This document shows, one piece after another, positions 32,483 to 40,615 of a stretch of DNA of 64,000 nucleotides. The DNA lies in assembly GCF_000183745.1 (NCBI RefSeq), contig NC_014761.1, positions 2,232,001-2,296,000 of the forward strand. Direction: 5' to 3'. The notes beneath the pieces are model-generated. The model did not search any database and had not been told where the DNA came from. It saw only the letters and a list, made by a program, of their open reading frames with translations. The translations under genes and the position numbers were made by a program. The stretch's first letter is position 1. Every line of letters begins with the position of its first letter. This DNA is from Oceanithermus profundus DSM 14977 (GTDB lineage: Bacteria > Deinococcota > Deinococci > Deinococcales > Marinithermaceae).

Positions 32483-34378
32483 ATGGCCGACCCCGTCCAC
32501 ACCAAAACCGAACCCAACGGCCGCTACCTGATCGCCCTCTCCGTCGCCGCCCTGGGCGTCGTCTTCGGCGACATCGGCACGAGCCCGCTGTACGCGGTGC
32601 GCGAGGCCTTCGGCGAGCACTACGGCCTCGCCCTCACCGAGGCCAACGTGCTGGGCGTGCTCTCGCTCATCTTCTGGTCGCTCGTGGTGGTGATCTCGCT
32701 GAAGTACCTGACGCTGGTGATGCGCGCCGACAACCACGGCGAGGGCGGCATCATGGCGCTCACCGCGCTGGTCATGCCCAGCAAGCTGCGCCGCGGTCAC
32801 TGGCGCTACCTGGCCGTGATGCTCGGCCTCTTCGGGGCCTCGCTGCTCTACGGCGACGGCATGATCACCCCGGCCATCTCGGTGCTGAGCGCGGTCGAGG
32901 GGCTGGAGGTGGCCGCGCCCCGGCTCGAGCCCTTCGTGATCCCCGTGACCGTAGGGATCCTGCTCGCCCTCTTCCTCTTCCAAAGCCGCGGCACCCAGCG
33001 GGTGGGCGGCCTCTTCGGTCCCGTGACCCTGATCTGGTTCACCGCCATCGCCGCGCTGGGCCTGGCCCAGATCGTGCGCAACCCCTACGTGCTCACCGCG
33101 CTCAACCCCTACCACGCGGTGCACTTCTTCACCGCGAACGGCGCCACCGGCTTCTGGGTCCTGGGGTCGGTCTTCCTGGTGGTCACCGGCGGCGAAGCCC
33201 TCTACGCCGACATGGGCCACTTCGGGCGCACCCCGATCCGGCTCACCTGGTTCTTCGTGGTGCTGCCGGCGCTGCTGCTCAACTACTTCGGCCAGGGGGC
33301 GCTGCTGCTGGCCAACCCCGCGGCCGTGGAGAACCCCTTCTACCTGATGGTGCCCGGCTGGGCCACCTACCCGATGATCGCCCTGGCCACGGCGGCCACG
33401 ATCATCGCCTCGCAGGCGGTGATTTCGGGCTCGTTCTCGCTCACGCGCCAGGCGATGCGGCTGGGCTTCCTGCCCCGGATGACGGTGGTGCAGACCTCGA
33501 GCCAGGAGATCGGCCAGGTCTACATCCCCACGATCAACTGGATCCTGATGTTCGCCACCGTGGGCCTGGTCCTGGGCTTTGGCTCCTCGAGCCGCTTGGC
33601 CGCGGCCTACGGCGTGGGCGTGACCACCGACATGGTCTTCACCACCCTGCTGTTCGCGGTGGTGGCCTGGAGCCTGTGGAAGTGGCCGCGCTGGGCCGTG
33701 GCGCTGCTGACGCTGGTCCTGCTCGGCGTCGACCTCAGCTTCTGGGCGGCCAACATCGTCAAGGTGCCCCAGGGCGGCTGGTTCCCGCTCGTCGTGGGCG
33801 CGGTGATGCTGGTGGTGATGACCACCTGGCACCAGGGGCGGGCGCTGCTCTCGAGCGTGCTGCAAAAGGACGCCTTCCCGCTCGAGCGCTTCCTGGAGAC
33901 CCTGGCCGCGTCCAAGAACCCCCCGACGCGCGTCCCCGGCACCGCGGTCTACCTGACCCGCAACCCCGACGTGGTGCCGCCGGCGCTGCTCAGCAACCTG
34001 CGCTACAACCACGCGGTCCACGAGAACGTGATCGTGGTCAGCGTCGAAACCGAGGAGATCCCCCGGGTGCTGGGCTCGCTGCGCGCCGAGGTGAGGGCGC
34101 TGGACCTGGGGTTCACCCGGGTGGTGCTCCACTACGGGTTCATGGAGCACCCCAACGTGCCCGTCGCCCTCTACGACATCGCGGAGCTCGAGCTGGACCC
34201 CGACAACACCTACTTCGTCCTGGGCCGCGAGATCGTGCTGCCCGAGGGCAAGCTGGGCATGCCCCGCTGGCGGGAACAGCTCTTCGCCGTGCTGCAGCGC
34301 AACGCCCTGCCGGCCACGGCCTTCTTCGACCTGCCCCCCGCGCAGACCTTCGAGGTGGGGCACCTGATCCGGCTGTGA
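32483..34378 (+). CDS. kup: Kup-family potassium uptake protein
   Basis: 631 residues, full length. VVFGDIGTSPLYAVREAF is the Kup signature in helix 1; about twelve membrane segments follow, then a soluble C-terminal domain of about 170 residues. High-affinity potassium/proton symport by family. ATG at 32483 with AGGAGG eleven bases upstream. Divergent from the S9 peptidase gene. No terminator is obvious before the accessory island begins. Confidence 0.95.
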   Translation: MADPVHTKTEPNGRYLIALSVAALGVVFGDIGTSPLYAVREAFGEHYGLALTEANVLGVLSLIFWSLVVVISLKYLTLVMRADNHGEGGIMALTALVMPSKLRRGHWRYLAVMLGLFGASLLYGDGMITPAISVLSAVEGLEVAAPRLEPFVIPVTVGILLALFLFQSRGTQRVGGLFGPVTLIWFTAIAALGLAQIVRNPYVLTALNPYHAVHFFTANGATGFWVLGSVFLVVTGGEALYADMGHFGRTPIRLTWFFVVLPALLLNYFGQGALLLANPAAVENPFYLMVPGWATYPMIALATAATIIASQAVISGSFSLTRQAMRLGFLPRMTVVQTSSQEIGQVYIPTINWILMFATVGLVLGFGSSSRLAAAYGVGVTTDMVFTTLLFAVVAWSLWKWPRWAVALLTLVLLGVDLSFWAANIVKVPQGGWFPLVVGAVMLVVMTTWHQGRALLSSVLQKDAFPLERFLETLAASKNPPTRVPGTAVYLTRNPDVVPPALLSNLRYNHAVHENVIVVSVETEEIPRVLGSLRAEVRALDLGFTRVVLHYGFMEHPNVPVALYDIAELELDPDNTYFVLGREIVLPEGKLGMPRWREQLFAVLQRNALPATAFFDLPPAQTFEVGHLIRL

Positions 34379-34438
34379 CCAGCGGCGCAAGCTAGGTGCA
34401 ACCCGCGTCAGTGAACAGCAGTACGAAGCTGGACCGGC

Positions 34439-34444
34439 TACACT
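34439..34444 (+). promoter_or_regulatory. -10 box of the helicase gene
   Basis: TACACT, six bases before the helicase ATG at 34451; no Shine-Dalgarno site, so probably leaderless. Confidence 0.5.
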
Positions 34445-34450
34445 ATTACT

Positions 34451-37400
34451 ATGGCGTTGGCGCCCGACGAGTTGGTGCCCGGTTCCCGGATCGAGGGCCT
34501 CGTAGCCACTGGACCCGTAACGGTCCACGAGGTCAACCATCTCGACGGCGTAATCGAGATTACTTTTCGGGATGCTTCCGGCAGCATCCACCAGCGCCTG
34601 CTATACCCCAACGATCTAGAACAACTTCGTCTGCTGAGTGAGGTTCGTTGGCCCATGTCGGCCAGCGCGGACGATTTTCGCCTAGCCGCCGAGGCCCGCC
34701 GCCTGCGCCTGGCCCACCTCTTCGACCCCATGATGGCGGTGCACACTTCGCTGGTCGAGCCGCTTCCCCACCAAATCGAGGCCGTATACGGACACCTCTT
34801 ACAGCGCCGTCCCCTGCGCTTCCTCCTTGCCGATGACCCCGGCGCCGGCAAGACCATCATGACCGGCCTCTACATGCGCGAGTTGTTGTTGCGGGGCGAC
34901 TTAGAGAGAGCGCTGGTGGTAGCGCCCGGGGCACTGGTGGAACAGTGGCAGGACGAGCTCGACAGCAAGTTTCACCTCCCCTTCGAAATCTTCAGCCGTG
35001 AGCGCGTGGAACTGTCCCGCAGTGGAAACCCGTTCCTGGAGGGGCCGTACTGGATAGCGCGCCTCGACCAGGTTGCCCGCAACGAGGACTACCAGGAAAA
35101 ACTGACCGCCGTAGACTGGGACCTCATCGTCGTCGACGAGGCGCATAAACTTTCGGCAACGTTCTTCGGGCGCGAGCTGAAGAAGACCCAAAGGTACCGC
35201 CTGGGCGAAAAACTCTCGCAACATACGCGCAACTTTCTGCTGCTTACGGCCACGCCGCATCGGGGCAAACCGGAAGACTTCCGCTTGTTCATGGCGCTGC
35301 TCGACCCCGACCGCTTCGAGGGCCGTCCCAGGCCCGGAGCCCCCGAGACCGACGCCGAAGACCTGATGCTCCGGCGGGTCAAGGAAGACCTGGTCCGTTT
35401 CGACGGGACCCCCCTCTTCCCAGAGCGCAAAGCATACACCGTGGAGTACTCGCTTTCGGATACCGAACGGCAGCTGTACGAGGCGGTCACTACGTACGTG
35501 CGCGAAGAAATGAACCGCGCCGAAAAGCTCGACAAACGCCGCGGCAACACCGTGGGCTTCGCTCTGGCCATGCTGCAGCGCCGGCTGGCGAGCAGCCCTC
35601 AGGCCATTCACCGCTCACTGCAGCGCAGGCTCAAACGCCGCCGCGACCTGCTGGAACGGCTGGAGCGCGGCGAACCCATCCCCCAACCGGTTGCCCTGGA
35701 CGAAGAAGATCTGGTCGAGCGCTACGAGTACGCCTTCCCGGACGAAGAGGAGGGGCCCGAGTTCGAAGAACTGGCCACCTCAGCTAGAACAAAAAGGGAA
35801 TTGGAGCTCGAAATTGCCAGCCTGGAGCGGTTGGAGAAGCTGGCCCGGCGGGTGCTTCAAGCCGGTCAGGACCGCAAGTGGCAGGAGCTGGCAAGGCTCA
35901 TGGGCACCGAAGAAATCAAGGGGCGCAAGCTCGTAATCTTCACCGAACATCGCGACACCCTCGATTACTTGCGCAACCGGCTGCACACCTTCCTGGGAAA
36001 TGAAGATGCGTTGGTAACCATCCACGGCGGCATGCGCCGTGAAGAGCGCCACCACGCCCAGGCCGAGTTCACCAACAACAAAGATGTGCTCGTTCTCCTG
36101 GCCACAGACGCCGCCGGCGAGGGCATCAACTTACAGCAGGCCCACCTGCTCATCAACTACGACATCCCCTGGAACCCCAACCGGCTGGAGCAGCGTTTCG
36201 GTCGGATTCATCGCATTGGGCAGACCGAGGTTTGCCACATGTGGAACCTCGTCGCTCGCGGCACCCGCGAGGGAGACGTTTTTGCCTTGTTGCTCAAGAA
36301 GCTGGAAGCAGCAGCCGATGCACTTGGTGGCCGCGTTTTTGATGTACTGGGCAAGGCCTTTAGCGAAACTCCGCTCCACGAACTGCTCATCCAGGCCATC
36401 CGCTACGGCGAGAACCCCGAGGTTCGCAAGCGTCTGGAACGGGCCATCGAGGGGGTGGTCGACGTAACGCGCCTGCAGCAGCTGGTAGCACGCGATGCGC
36501 TGGCAACCGAGGTCTTGTCGCAAAGCCAACTGGCGCGGCTCAAAGAAGAAATGCAACGCGCAGAGGCCGCACGCCTCCAGCCGCACTACGTCGCCAGCTT
36601 TTTCCACAAGGCGTTCGAGCACCTTGGCGGCACCATGCAGCCGCGCGAGGCGGGGCGCTACGAGATAACCTTCGTGCCCCCGCTACTGCGACCATCCCGG
36701 GCACAAGGTCGACAGCAGGTGCTCAAGAAGTACGTGCGCATCACGTTCGACAAACGGCGTGTGGTCGTACCCGGCCGCCCGGTGGCCGAGTTCGTGGCCC
36801 CGGGGCACCCCCTTTTCGACGCCACCGTCACGGCCATCGAAGAAAAGTTGGGGGCAGCGCTGCAAAAAGGCGCCGTTCTGGTAGACCCCGAAGGAGAAGA
36901 CCCCAGGGTGCTGGGGGCCTTCGAGCACGACGTCCGAGACGGTCGCGACGAGGTCATATCCCAACGCCTGCTTTATGTGGAGGCAGAACCCAGTGGATCG
37001 CCGCGCAAAGCAGGGCCGGCGCCCTACCTCGACTACCGTGAGCCAACCCCGGAGGAACGGAAACTTGCGCTAAACGCCCTTGACCAAGCCACGGTCGAGC
37101 GCCTGTTGGCCGAGGCCGAGCGTTTCGTGCTGACCACCGAGGCCAAAGCACACGTGGACGAAGTTCGCAAGCGCCGAGAGGAGCATCTGAATAAAACCCT
37201 CAGCACCGTAAAAGAGCGCCTGCTCAGCGAAATTTACTACTGGGACGGCGAGGCGCAAAGGCTGGGGGAGCTCGCCAAAAAGGGCAAGAAAAATGCGGCC
37301 GTCAATGCCGAGAAAGCGCGTAGGCGCGCCGAAGAGCTAAGGGTGCGCCTGAGGCGGCGGGAGCAAGAAATTGAGGAGGCGCGCAAAATTTTTGCCGGCC

Positions 37401-37852
37401 GCCCCCACCTCTCGCTAGCCGCCTGGGTCGTGCCGCCGATGGCGAACGAAGGAGGGGGCACCGCCCTAGAGCGCGAGGTCATCGACCGGCTCGCTGTTCA
37501 AGCAGTACTGGCCCAAGAACGCGCCCTCGGCAACGAACCCCGCGAAATGCCTCACGGCAATCCGGGGTACGACATAGAATCGCGCACTCCCAGCGGCGAA
37601 CTCAGGTTCATCGAGGTCAAGGGCAAAGGGTCAGGAAAAGACACGGTCACCCTTTCCCGTACCCAGCTACTAACGGCCCTCAACAAACCCCAAAACTGGT
37701 GGCTGGTGGTGGTGGAAACCGACGGCAAGCGGGCCTTGCGCCTGCACTATCTACGCAACCCGGTCACGCGAGAGCCCGAGTTTGCCGTAACGAGCTTGAA
37801 CTTTGACTTAAGGCAGTTAATGCAAAAGGTGGTGGCTACATATGAGCTGTGA
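34451..37852 (+). CDS. SNF2-type helicase with C-terminal DUF3883 nuclease-like domain
   Basis: 1133 residues. Superfamily-2 motor: Walker A DDPGAGKT (128-135), motif II DEAH (229-232), LLTATPHRG (motif III), and motif VI QRFGRIHRIGQT in the second lobe (about 580). A long helical region (about 890-985) leads to a DUF3883-type end with a PD-(D/E)xK-like pattern: Asp1041 in GYDIES, Glu1055 and Lys1057 in FIEVKGKG. DNA translocase with a likely nuclease or DNA-binding tail, as in DISARM-like and other defence helicases. It starts the accessory island; the DUF1156 and DUF499 genes downstream are its probable partners. Confidence 0.88.
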   Translation: MALAPDELVPGSRIEGLVATGPVTVHEVNHLDGVIEITFRDASGSIHQRLLYPNDLEQLRLLSEVRWPMSASADDFRLAAEARRLRLAHLFDPMMAVHTSLVEPLPHQIEAVYGHLLQRRPLRFLLADDPGAGKTIMTGLYMRELLLRGDLERALVVAPGALVEQWQDELDSKFHLPFEIFSRERVELSRSGNPFLEGPYWIARLDQVARNEDYQEKLTAVDWDLIVVDEAHKLSATFFGRELKKTQRYRLGEKLSQHTRNFLLLTATPHRGKPEDFRLFMALLDPDRFEGRPRPGAPETDAEDLMLRRVKEDLVRFDGTPLFPERKAYTVEYSLSDTERQLYEAVTTYVREEMNRAEKLDKRRGNTVGFALAMLQRRLASSPQAIHRSLQRRLKRRRDLLERLERGEPIPQPVALDEEDLVERYEYAFPDEEEGPEFEELATSARTKRELELEIASLERLEKLARRVLQAGQDRKWQELARLMGTEEIKGRKLVIFTEHRDTLDYLRNRLHTFLGNEDALVTIHGGMRREERHHAQAEFTNNKDVLVLLATDAAGEGINLQQAHLLINYDIPWNPNRLEQRFGRIHRIGQTEVCHMWNLVARGTREGDVFALLLKKLEAAADALGGRVFDVLGKAFSETPLHELLIQAIRYGENPEVRKRLERAIEGVVDVTRLQQLVARDALATEVLSQSQLARLKEEMQRAEAARLQPHYVASFFHKAFEHLGGTMQPREAGRYEITFVPPLLRPSRAQGRQQVLKKYVRITFDKRRVVVPGRPVAEFVAPGHPLFDATVTAIEEKLGAALQKGAVLVDPEGEDPRVLGAFEHDVRDGRDEVISQRLLYVEAEPSGSPRKAGPAPYLDYREPTPEERKLALNALDQATVERLLAEAERFVLTTEAKAHVDEVRKRREEHLNKTLSTVKERLLSEIYYWDGEAQRLGELAKKGKKNAAVNAEKARRRAEELRVRLRRREQEIEEARKIFAGRPHLSLAAWVVPPMANEGGGTALEREVIDRLAVQAVLAQERALGNEPREMPHGNPGYDIESRTPSGELRFIEVKGKGSGKDTVTLSRTQLLTALNKPQNWWLVVVETDGKRALRLHYLRNPVTREPEFAVTSLNFDLRQLMQKVVATYEL

Positions 37853-37947
37853 GCTCGATCGACAAGTGCCCGATTACAAACCGCCCCCTACAGAGCTTGA
37901 TTTTGGCAGCGCCAGCTACCGTAGGGTAGCAAATCACTACCCGGGGG

Positions 37948-37977
37948 TTGATTATGTGATACTACCAGTAGTATCAT
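37948..37977 (+). promoter_or_regulatory. Candidate hicAB promoter
   Basis: TTGATT (37948-37953), 18-base spacer and TATCAT (37972-37977), 15 bases before the hicA GTG. The inverted repeat at 37958-37975 covers the spacer and part of the -10. Confidence 0.5.
37958..37975. promoter_or_regulatory. Operator palindrome of hicAB
   Basis: GATACTAC-CA-GTAGTATC, a perfect 8-2-8 inverted repeat overlapping the candidate promoter. HicB antitoxins autoregulate through such sites. Confidence 0.65.
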
Positions 37978-37992
37978 TCAACAGGAGGGGCG

Positions 37993-38247
37993 GTGAGTAG
38001 AAAAGAAAAGCTTCTCGCTAAAATGCGCCGGCTGCCCCCCGAGGCCAAGTTCGAGGACGTAGAAACGCTGCTTGCGATGTTTGGTTTTACCGAATCCCGC
38101 TCCAATGGTAGCCACCACGTTTTTTGGCATGAACTATGCGGTCGTCTGGTTGTTCCCAAGCGTGGCGGACAAAAGGTTAAGCGAACGTACATCAGACAAA
38201 TCTTGCAGCAGCTCGAAAACTGTGGACTGATCGAGCCAGGAGAATAA
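37993..38247 (+). CDS. hicA: HicA-family mRNA interferase toxin
   Basis: 84 residues, a double-stranded-RNA-binding-like fold. The catalytic His lies in SNGSHHVFWH, and GRLVVPKRG and YIRQILQQLE follow the family. HicA cleaves mRNA and tmRNA when free of HicB. GTG start at 37993 with AGGAGG. One base separates its stop from hicB. May act as an addiction or second-line module for the island. Confidence 0.88.
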   Translation: MSRKEKLLAKMRRLPPEAKFEDVETLLAMFGFTESRSNGSHHVFWHELCGRLVVPKRGGQKVKRTYIRQILQQLENCGLIEPGE

Positions 38248-38248
38248 A

Positions 38249-38677
38249 ATGGCACACGAAAGAAAACCCCTCGACTATTACCTCTCTTTGCGTTATCCAA
38301 TTACGTTGGCCCCTGAAGAAGAAGGTGGCTATACCGCCATCGTGCCCGACCTGCCTGGTTGCGTTACCGTGGGCGAAACCGCGGAAGAGGCCATGGCCAT
38401 GGCCGAAGACGCCAAGCGCCTTTGGATCGAAGACGCCTACGAGCGGGGCGAGGCCATTCCCGTTCCCAGCACAGAACGCGAATACAGCGGCCGCATTCTC
38501 TTACGTATGCCCAAATCGCTCCATCGGCGACTGGCCGAAGACGCCGAACGCGAAGGGGTTAGCTTGAATCAGTACGTGGTGGCTCTTTTGCAAGAGCGAT
38601 CGGCGTTGAGACAAGTGCTTGCGGCGCTCGACGACGGCATAGTCAAGCCGGTGCGGAGACCAAAGCAGACGGCGTAG
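38249..38677 (+). CDS. hicB: HicB-family antitoxin
   Basis: 142 residues. The N-terminal degenerate RNase-H-like HicB domain reads YTAIVPDLPGCVTVGETAEEAMAMAEDA; the C-terminal part (RILLRMPKSLHRRLAEDAEREGVSLNQYVVALL) is a ribbon-helix-helix DNA-binding domain. Neutralises HicA and probably binds the palindrome upstream of hicA. Confidence 0.9.
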   Translation: MAHERKPLDYYLSLRYPITLAPEEEGGYTAIVPDLPGCVTVGETAEEAMAMAEDAKRLWIEDAYERGEAIPVPSTEREYSGRILLRMPKSLHRRLAEDAEREGVSLNQYVVALLQERSALRQVLAALDDGIVKPVRRPKQTA

Positions 38678-38699
38678 GTTTTTGAGAGTAAACCGGCTG

Positions 38700-38832
38700 A
38701 ACAACCCCCCTCCGGCCTGCGGCCACCTCCCCCAAGGGGGAGGCTCGTTTTTGCGTCAAAGCCCACGTCCGCCGTAGTAGGCGGCAATCATTTTTCTCCC
38801 TCCCAACAGGGAGGGCCGGGGTGGGGGTTGTT
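38700..38832. mobile_element. MITE-like repeat with AACAACCCCC/GGGGGTTGTT ends, copy 1
   Basis: 133 bp with 10-bp terminal inverted repeats, inner hairpins GGCCTGCGGCC and CTCCC..GGGAGG, and a core (AAAGCCCACGTCC...GCGGCAATCATTT) shared with the copy at 40137-40336. No open reading frame. It probably moves by a transposase elsewhere. Confidence 0.6.
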
Positions 38833-39056
38833 GGTGATACCCAAGCCAAACGTCCGGCTCCAATTCGAATCCCCGGACAAGCGGACCTTGCGGCCGAGCG
38901 AGCCGGGGCCCATGCCGTGCCCAAGCCCCACGGCTCAGCAGCCGCCGTAAACAAAACCCCCCTCCCTGGAGAGGGCTTTGGTGGAAAACTCCGAAGCCAA
39001 ACGCGGGTAGGTGAGTTGTTCGCCGTATAACAGTCGTTAATAAAAGGTTGATATAT

Positions 39057-39073
39057 GTTGTTGATATAACAAC
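39057..39073. promoter_or_regulatory. Inverted repeat in the NYN gene promoter region
   Basis: GTTGTT-GATAT-AACAAC, a perfect 6-5-6 repeat. TTGTTG (39058-39063) and TATTAT (39082-39087), 18 bases apart, form a possible promoter that overlaps it. Confidence 0.45.
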
Positions 39074-39100
39074 GGTTGTGGTATTATGTCAGTACATCCC

Positions 39101-39146
39101 CCTGCTGCGCTCGCAGCAGGTGCAGGGCCGCCTCAAAAGCGGCCCT
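39101..39146 (+). other. Two adjacent hairpins in the NYN gene leader
   Basis: Stem CCTGCTGC/GCAGCAGG (39101-39120, loop GCTC) is followed by AGGGCCGC/GCGGCCCT (39124-39146, loop CTCAAAA) and then TGCGTTGTTAT. Both lie between the candidate promoter and the GTG start. Could be an attenuator or an RNA-processing site. Confidence 0.5.
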
Positions 39147-39166
39147 TGCGTTGTTATACTGATTCC

Positions 39167-39814
39167 GTGTCCAGGTTAATCGTTTACGTAGACGGGTTCA
39201 ATTTTTACTATGGCGCAGTTAAACAAACGCCGTATAAGTGGCTAAATTTCAATAAACTCTTCAAGATTTTGTTTCCCAAAGATGACCTGGTATTGGTTCG
39301 GTATTTTACTGCTAGAGTCAAAAACAACCCGCTCAACCCGGGCCAGAGGGAGCGTCAGGGGACGTATCTAAGAGCATTGAGGACGCTGCCTGATTTTGAA
39401 ATCCACGAAGGATTCTTTCTTTCGCACCCCGTAAATATGCCTGTGGCGCCTCCCGGAACCGGCTTCGCGCGGGTGCTCAAGTTCGAAGAAAAGGGGTCCG
39501 ATGTCAACCTGGCCACCTATTTGATGCTCGATGCCATTGAAGATCGCTTCGACACAGCCGTTGTGGTGAGTCACGATAGCGACCTGGCGTTGCCGATACA
39601 AATCGTGAATGAGCGCTTAGGTAAACCCGTTGGCGTGGTGGGCTATGATCCCCGATTTCAAAGGAAGTATGGGAAGAGGCCAAGAACGAGCAAGAGTTTG
39701 CGCAAAGTCGCCGCCTTTTATAAAACTTTGAGGGAGTCGGCGTTCAAACGGGCCCAGTTCCCGGATGTCGTTCAATCTCAGGACGGTCCACTACATAAAC
39801 CAAGTGGATGGTAA
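39167..39814 (+). CDS. NYN-domain (PIN-like) RNase candidate
   Basis: 215 residues of the NYN/DUF88 family. Conserved acidic residues of the PIN-like active site are Asp9 in VYVDGFNFYYG, Asp112 in KGSDVNLATYLMLD and Asp137/Asp139 in VSHDSDL. A Lys/Arg-rich stretch (about 165-185) could bind RNA. Family members are RNases. GTG at 39167 is chosen because the conserved strand starts there; the in-frame sequence before it encodes the leader hairpins. Clearly richer in A and T than core genes, so probably acquired with the island. It may be an effector of the defence system or independent of it. Confidence 0.8.
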   Translation: MSRLIVYVDGFNFYYGAVKQTPYKWLNFNKLFKILFPKDDLVLVRYFTARVKNNPLNPGQRERQGTYLRALRTLPDFEIHEGFFLSHPVNMPVAPPGTGFARVLKFEEKGSDVNLATYLMLDAIEDRFDTAVVVSHDSDLALPIQIVNERLGKPVGVVGYDPRFQRKYGKRPRTSKSLRKVAAFYKTLRESAFKRAQFPDVVQSQDGPLHKPSGW

Positions 39815-40136
39815 GGCGGCACACCCGCTTCGATGTTGAGCCCTCCAAGTGTGAACTTTCTTCTCGCGGCTTTACTGCTACCTCCCCCGAAGGCATAGAG
39901 CAATGCGTAGTGCACAGTTCGTGATACGCGGCGAACGAGGGGCTTCGAGCCAATGGCTTGTGACTCGTAGCTTGTGGCTTTTAGTTCCCTGGTGGCGGCT
40001 AAAAGCCTTCGACCCGGTTGCAGCAAAACAAAAGTGCCCTCCCCTTGGGAAGGGTTGGGGGATTGTTGGTGATGCAAGGCCCATAAGTTCAGTCTTCTAA
40101 TTGTCGACCCACCTAATTTTTACTCTCATCCAGCTA

Positions 40137-40336
40137 AACAACCCCCCCTCTGGCGGCTGCGCCGCCATCTCCCCCAAGGGGGAGGCTTGTTCTTGCGCCA
40201 AAGCCCACGTCCACCTCTTAGTAAGCGGCCATCATTTCGTTCCCTTCCCTTGGGGGCTCGGCGACTCGTTGGCGCAGTGTTCGCAGGCGTGATGTTTCCT
40301 CCCTCCCCTGGGGGAGGGCTGGGTGGGGGGGTTGTT
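40137..40336. mobile_element. MITE-like repeat, copy 2
   Basis: 200 bp with the same terminal repeats and core as 38700-38832, but about 67 bp longer in the right half. Its GGCGGCTGCGCCGCC hairpin replaces GGCCTGCGGCC of copy 1 at the same place. Confidence 0.6.
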
Positions 40337-40420
40337 GGTGATGCATAAGCCAAAAGTCCGTCGCCTCTACATGGCCAACCCACATCCCACCCCCTACACC
40401 CCACATCCTGCATTCCGGCA

Positions 40421-40470
40421 AACAACCCCCTCCGGCCTGCGGCCACCTCCCCCGAGGGGGAGGTTTGTTG
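40421..40470. repeat. Left-end fragment of the MITE-like repeat
   Basis: Starts AACAACCCCC, has GGCCTGCGGCC and CTCCCCC..GGGGGAG as in the complete copies, and stops after GGTTTGTTG. Confidence 0.55.
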
Positions 40471-40615
40471 TTTGCGCGATGTCGGAAACGGGCAGGGAAT
40501 GCCGTTGCGCGCTGGTAGAATTTGCTGGACGCATGAGCTTTAGGGGCTCGGGGTGGCTATGAAGACGAGCCCGCGAACAAATGTGGGCTATGAAATGGCT
40601 GGTTGGGGGTAGAGA

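Larger units (their letters stand above)
39815..40615. other. Gene-free tract of MITE-like elements and repeats
   Basis: 800 bp without a believable gene. It contains one complete MITE-like element (40137-40336), a right-end fragment (about 40036-40070), a left-end fragment (40421-40470) and degenerate text such as ACTCGTAGCTTGTGGC (39960-39980) resembling the 5.1-6.2 kb tract. No convincing promoter for the methyltransferase gene was seen; TAGAAT at 40517-40522 is a weak candidate. Confidence 0.6.

Noticed and set aside
32476-34395. 639-residue plus-strand frame beside kup
   Set aside because: Same strand but another frame of kup; Arg/Gly/Pro-rich and lacks membrane helices.
32405-34591. 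Long N-terminal extension of the S9 peptidase frame
   Set aside because: Runs antisense through kup and the helicase start; the peptidase begins at 32404 with a leaderless -10.
38850-38885. T-loop-like TTCGAATCC, possible tRNA
   Set aside because: No acceptor stem, anticodon arm or CCA; it is a GTCCGG..CCGGAC hairpin in repeat DNA.
40323-40562. 79-residue frame upstream of the methylase
   Set aside because: Covers the end of a MITE-like element and a repeat fragment; not protein-like.
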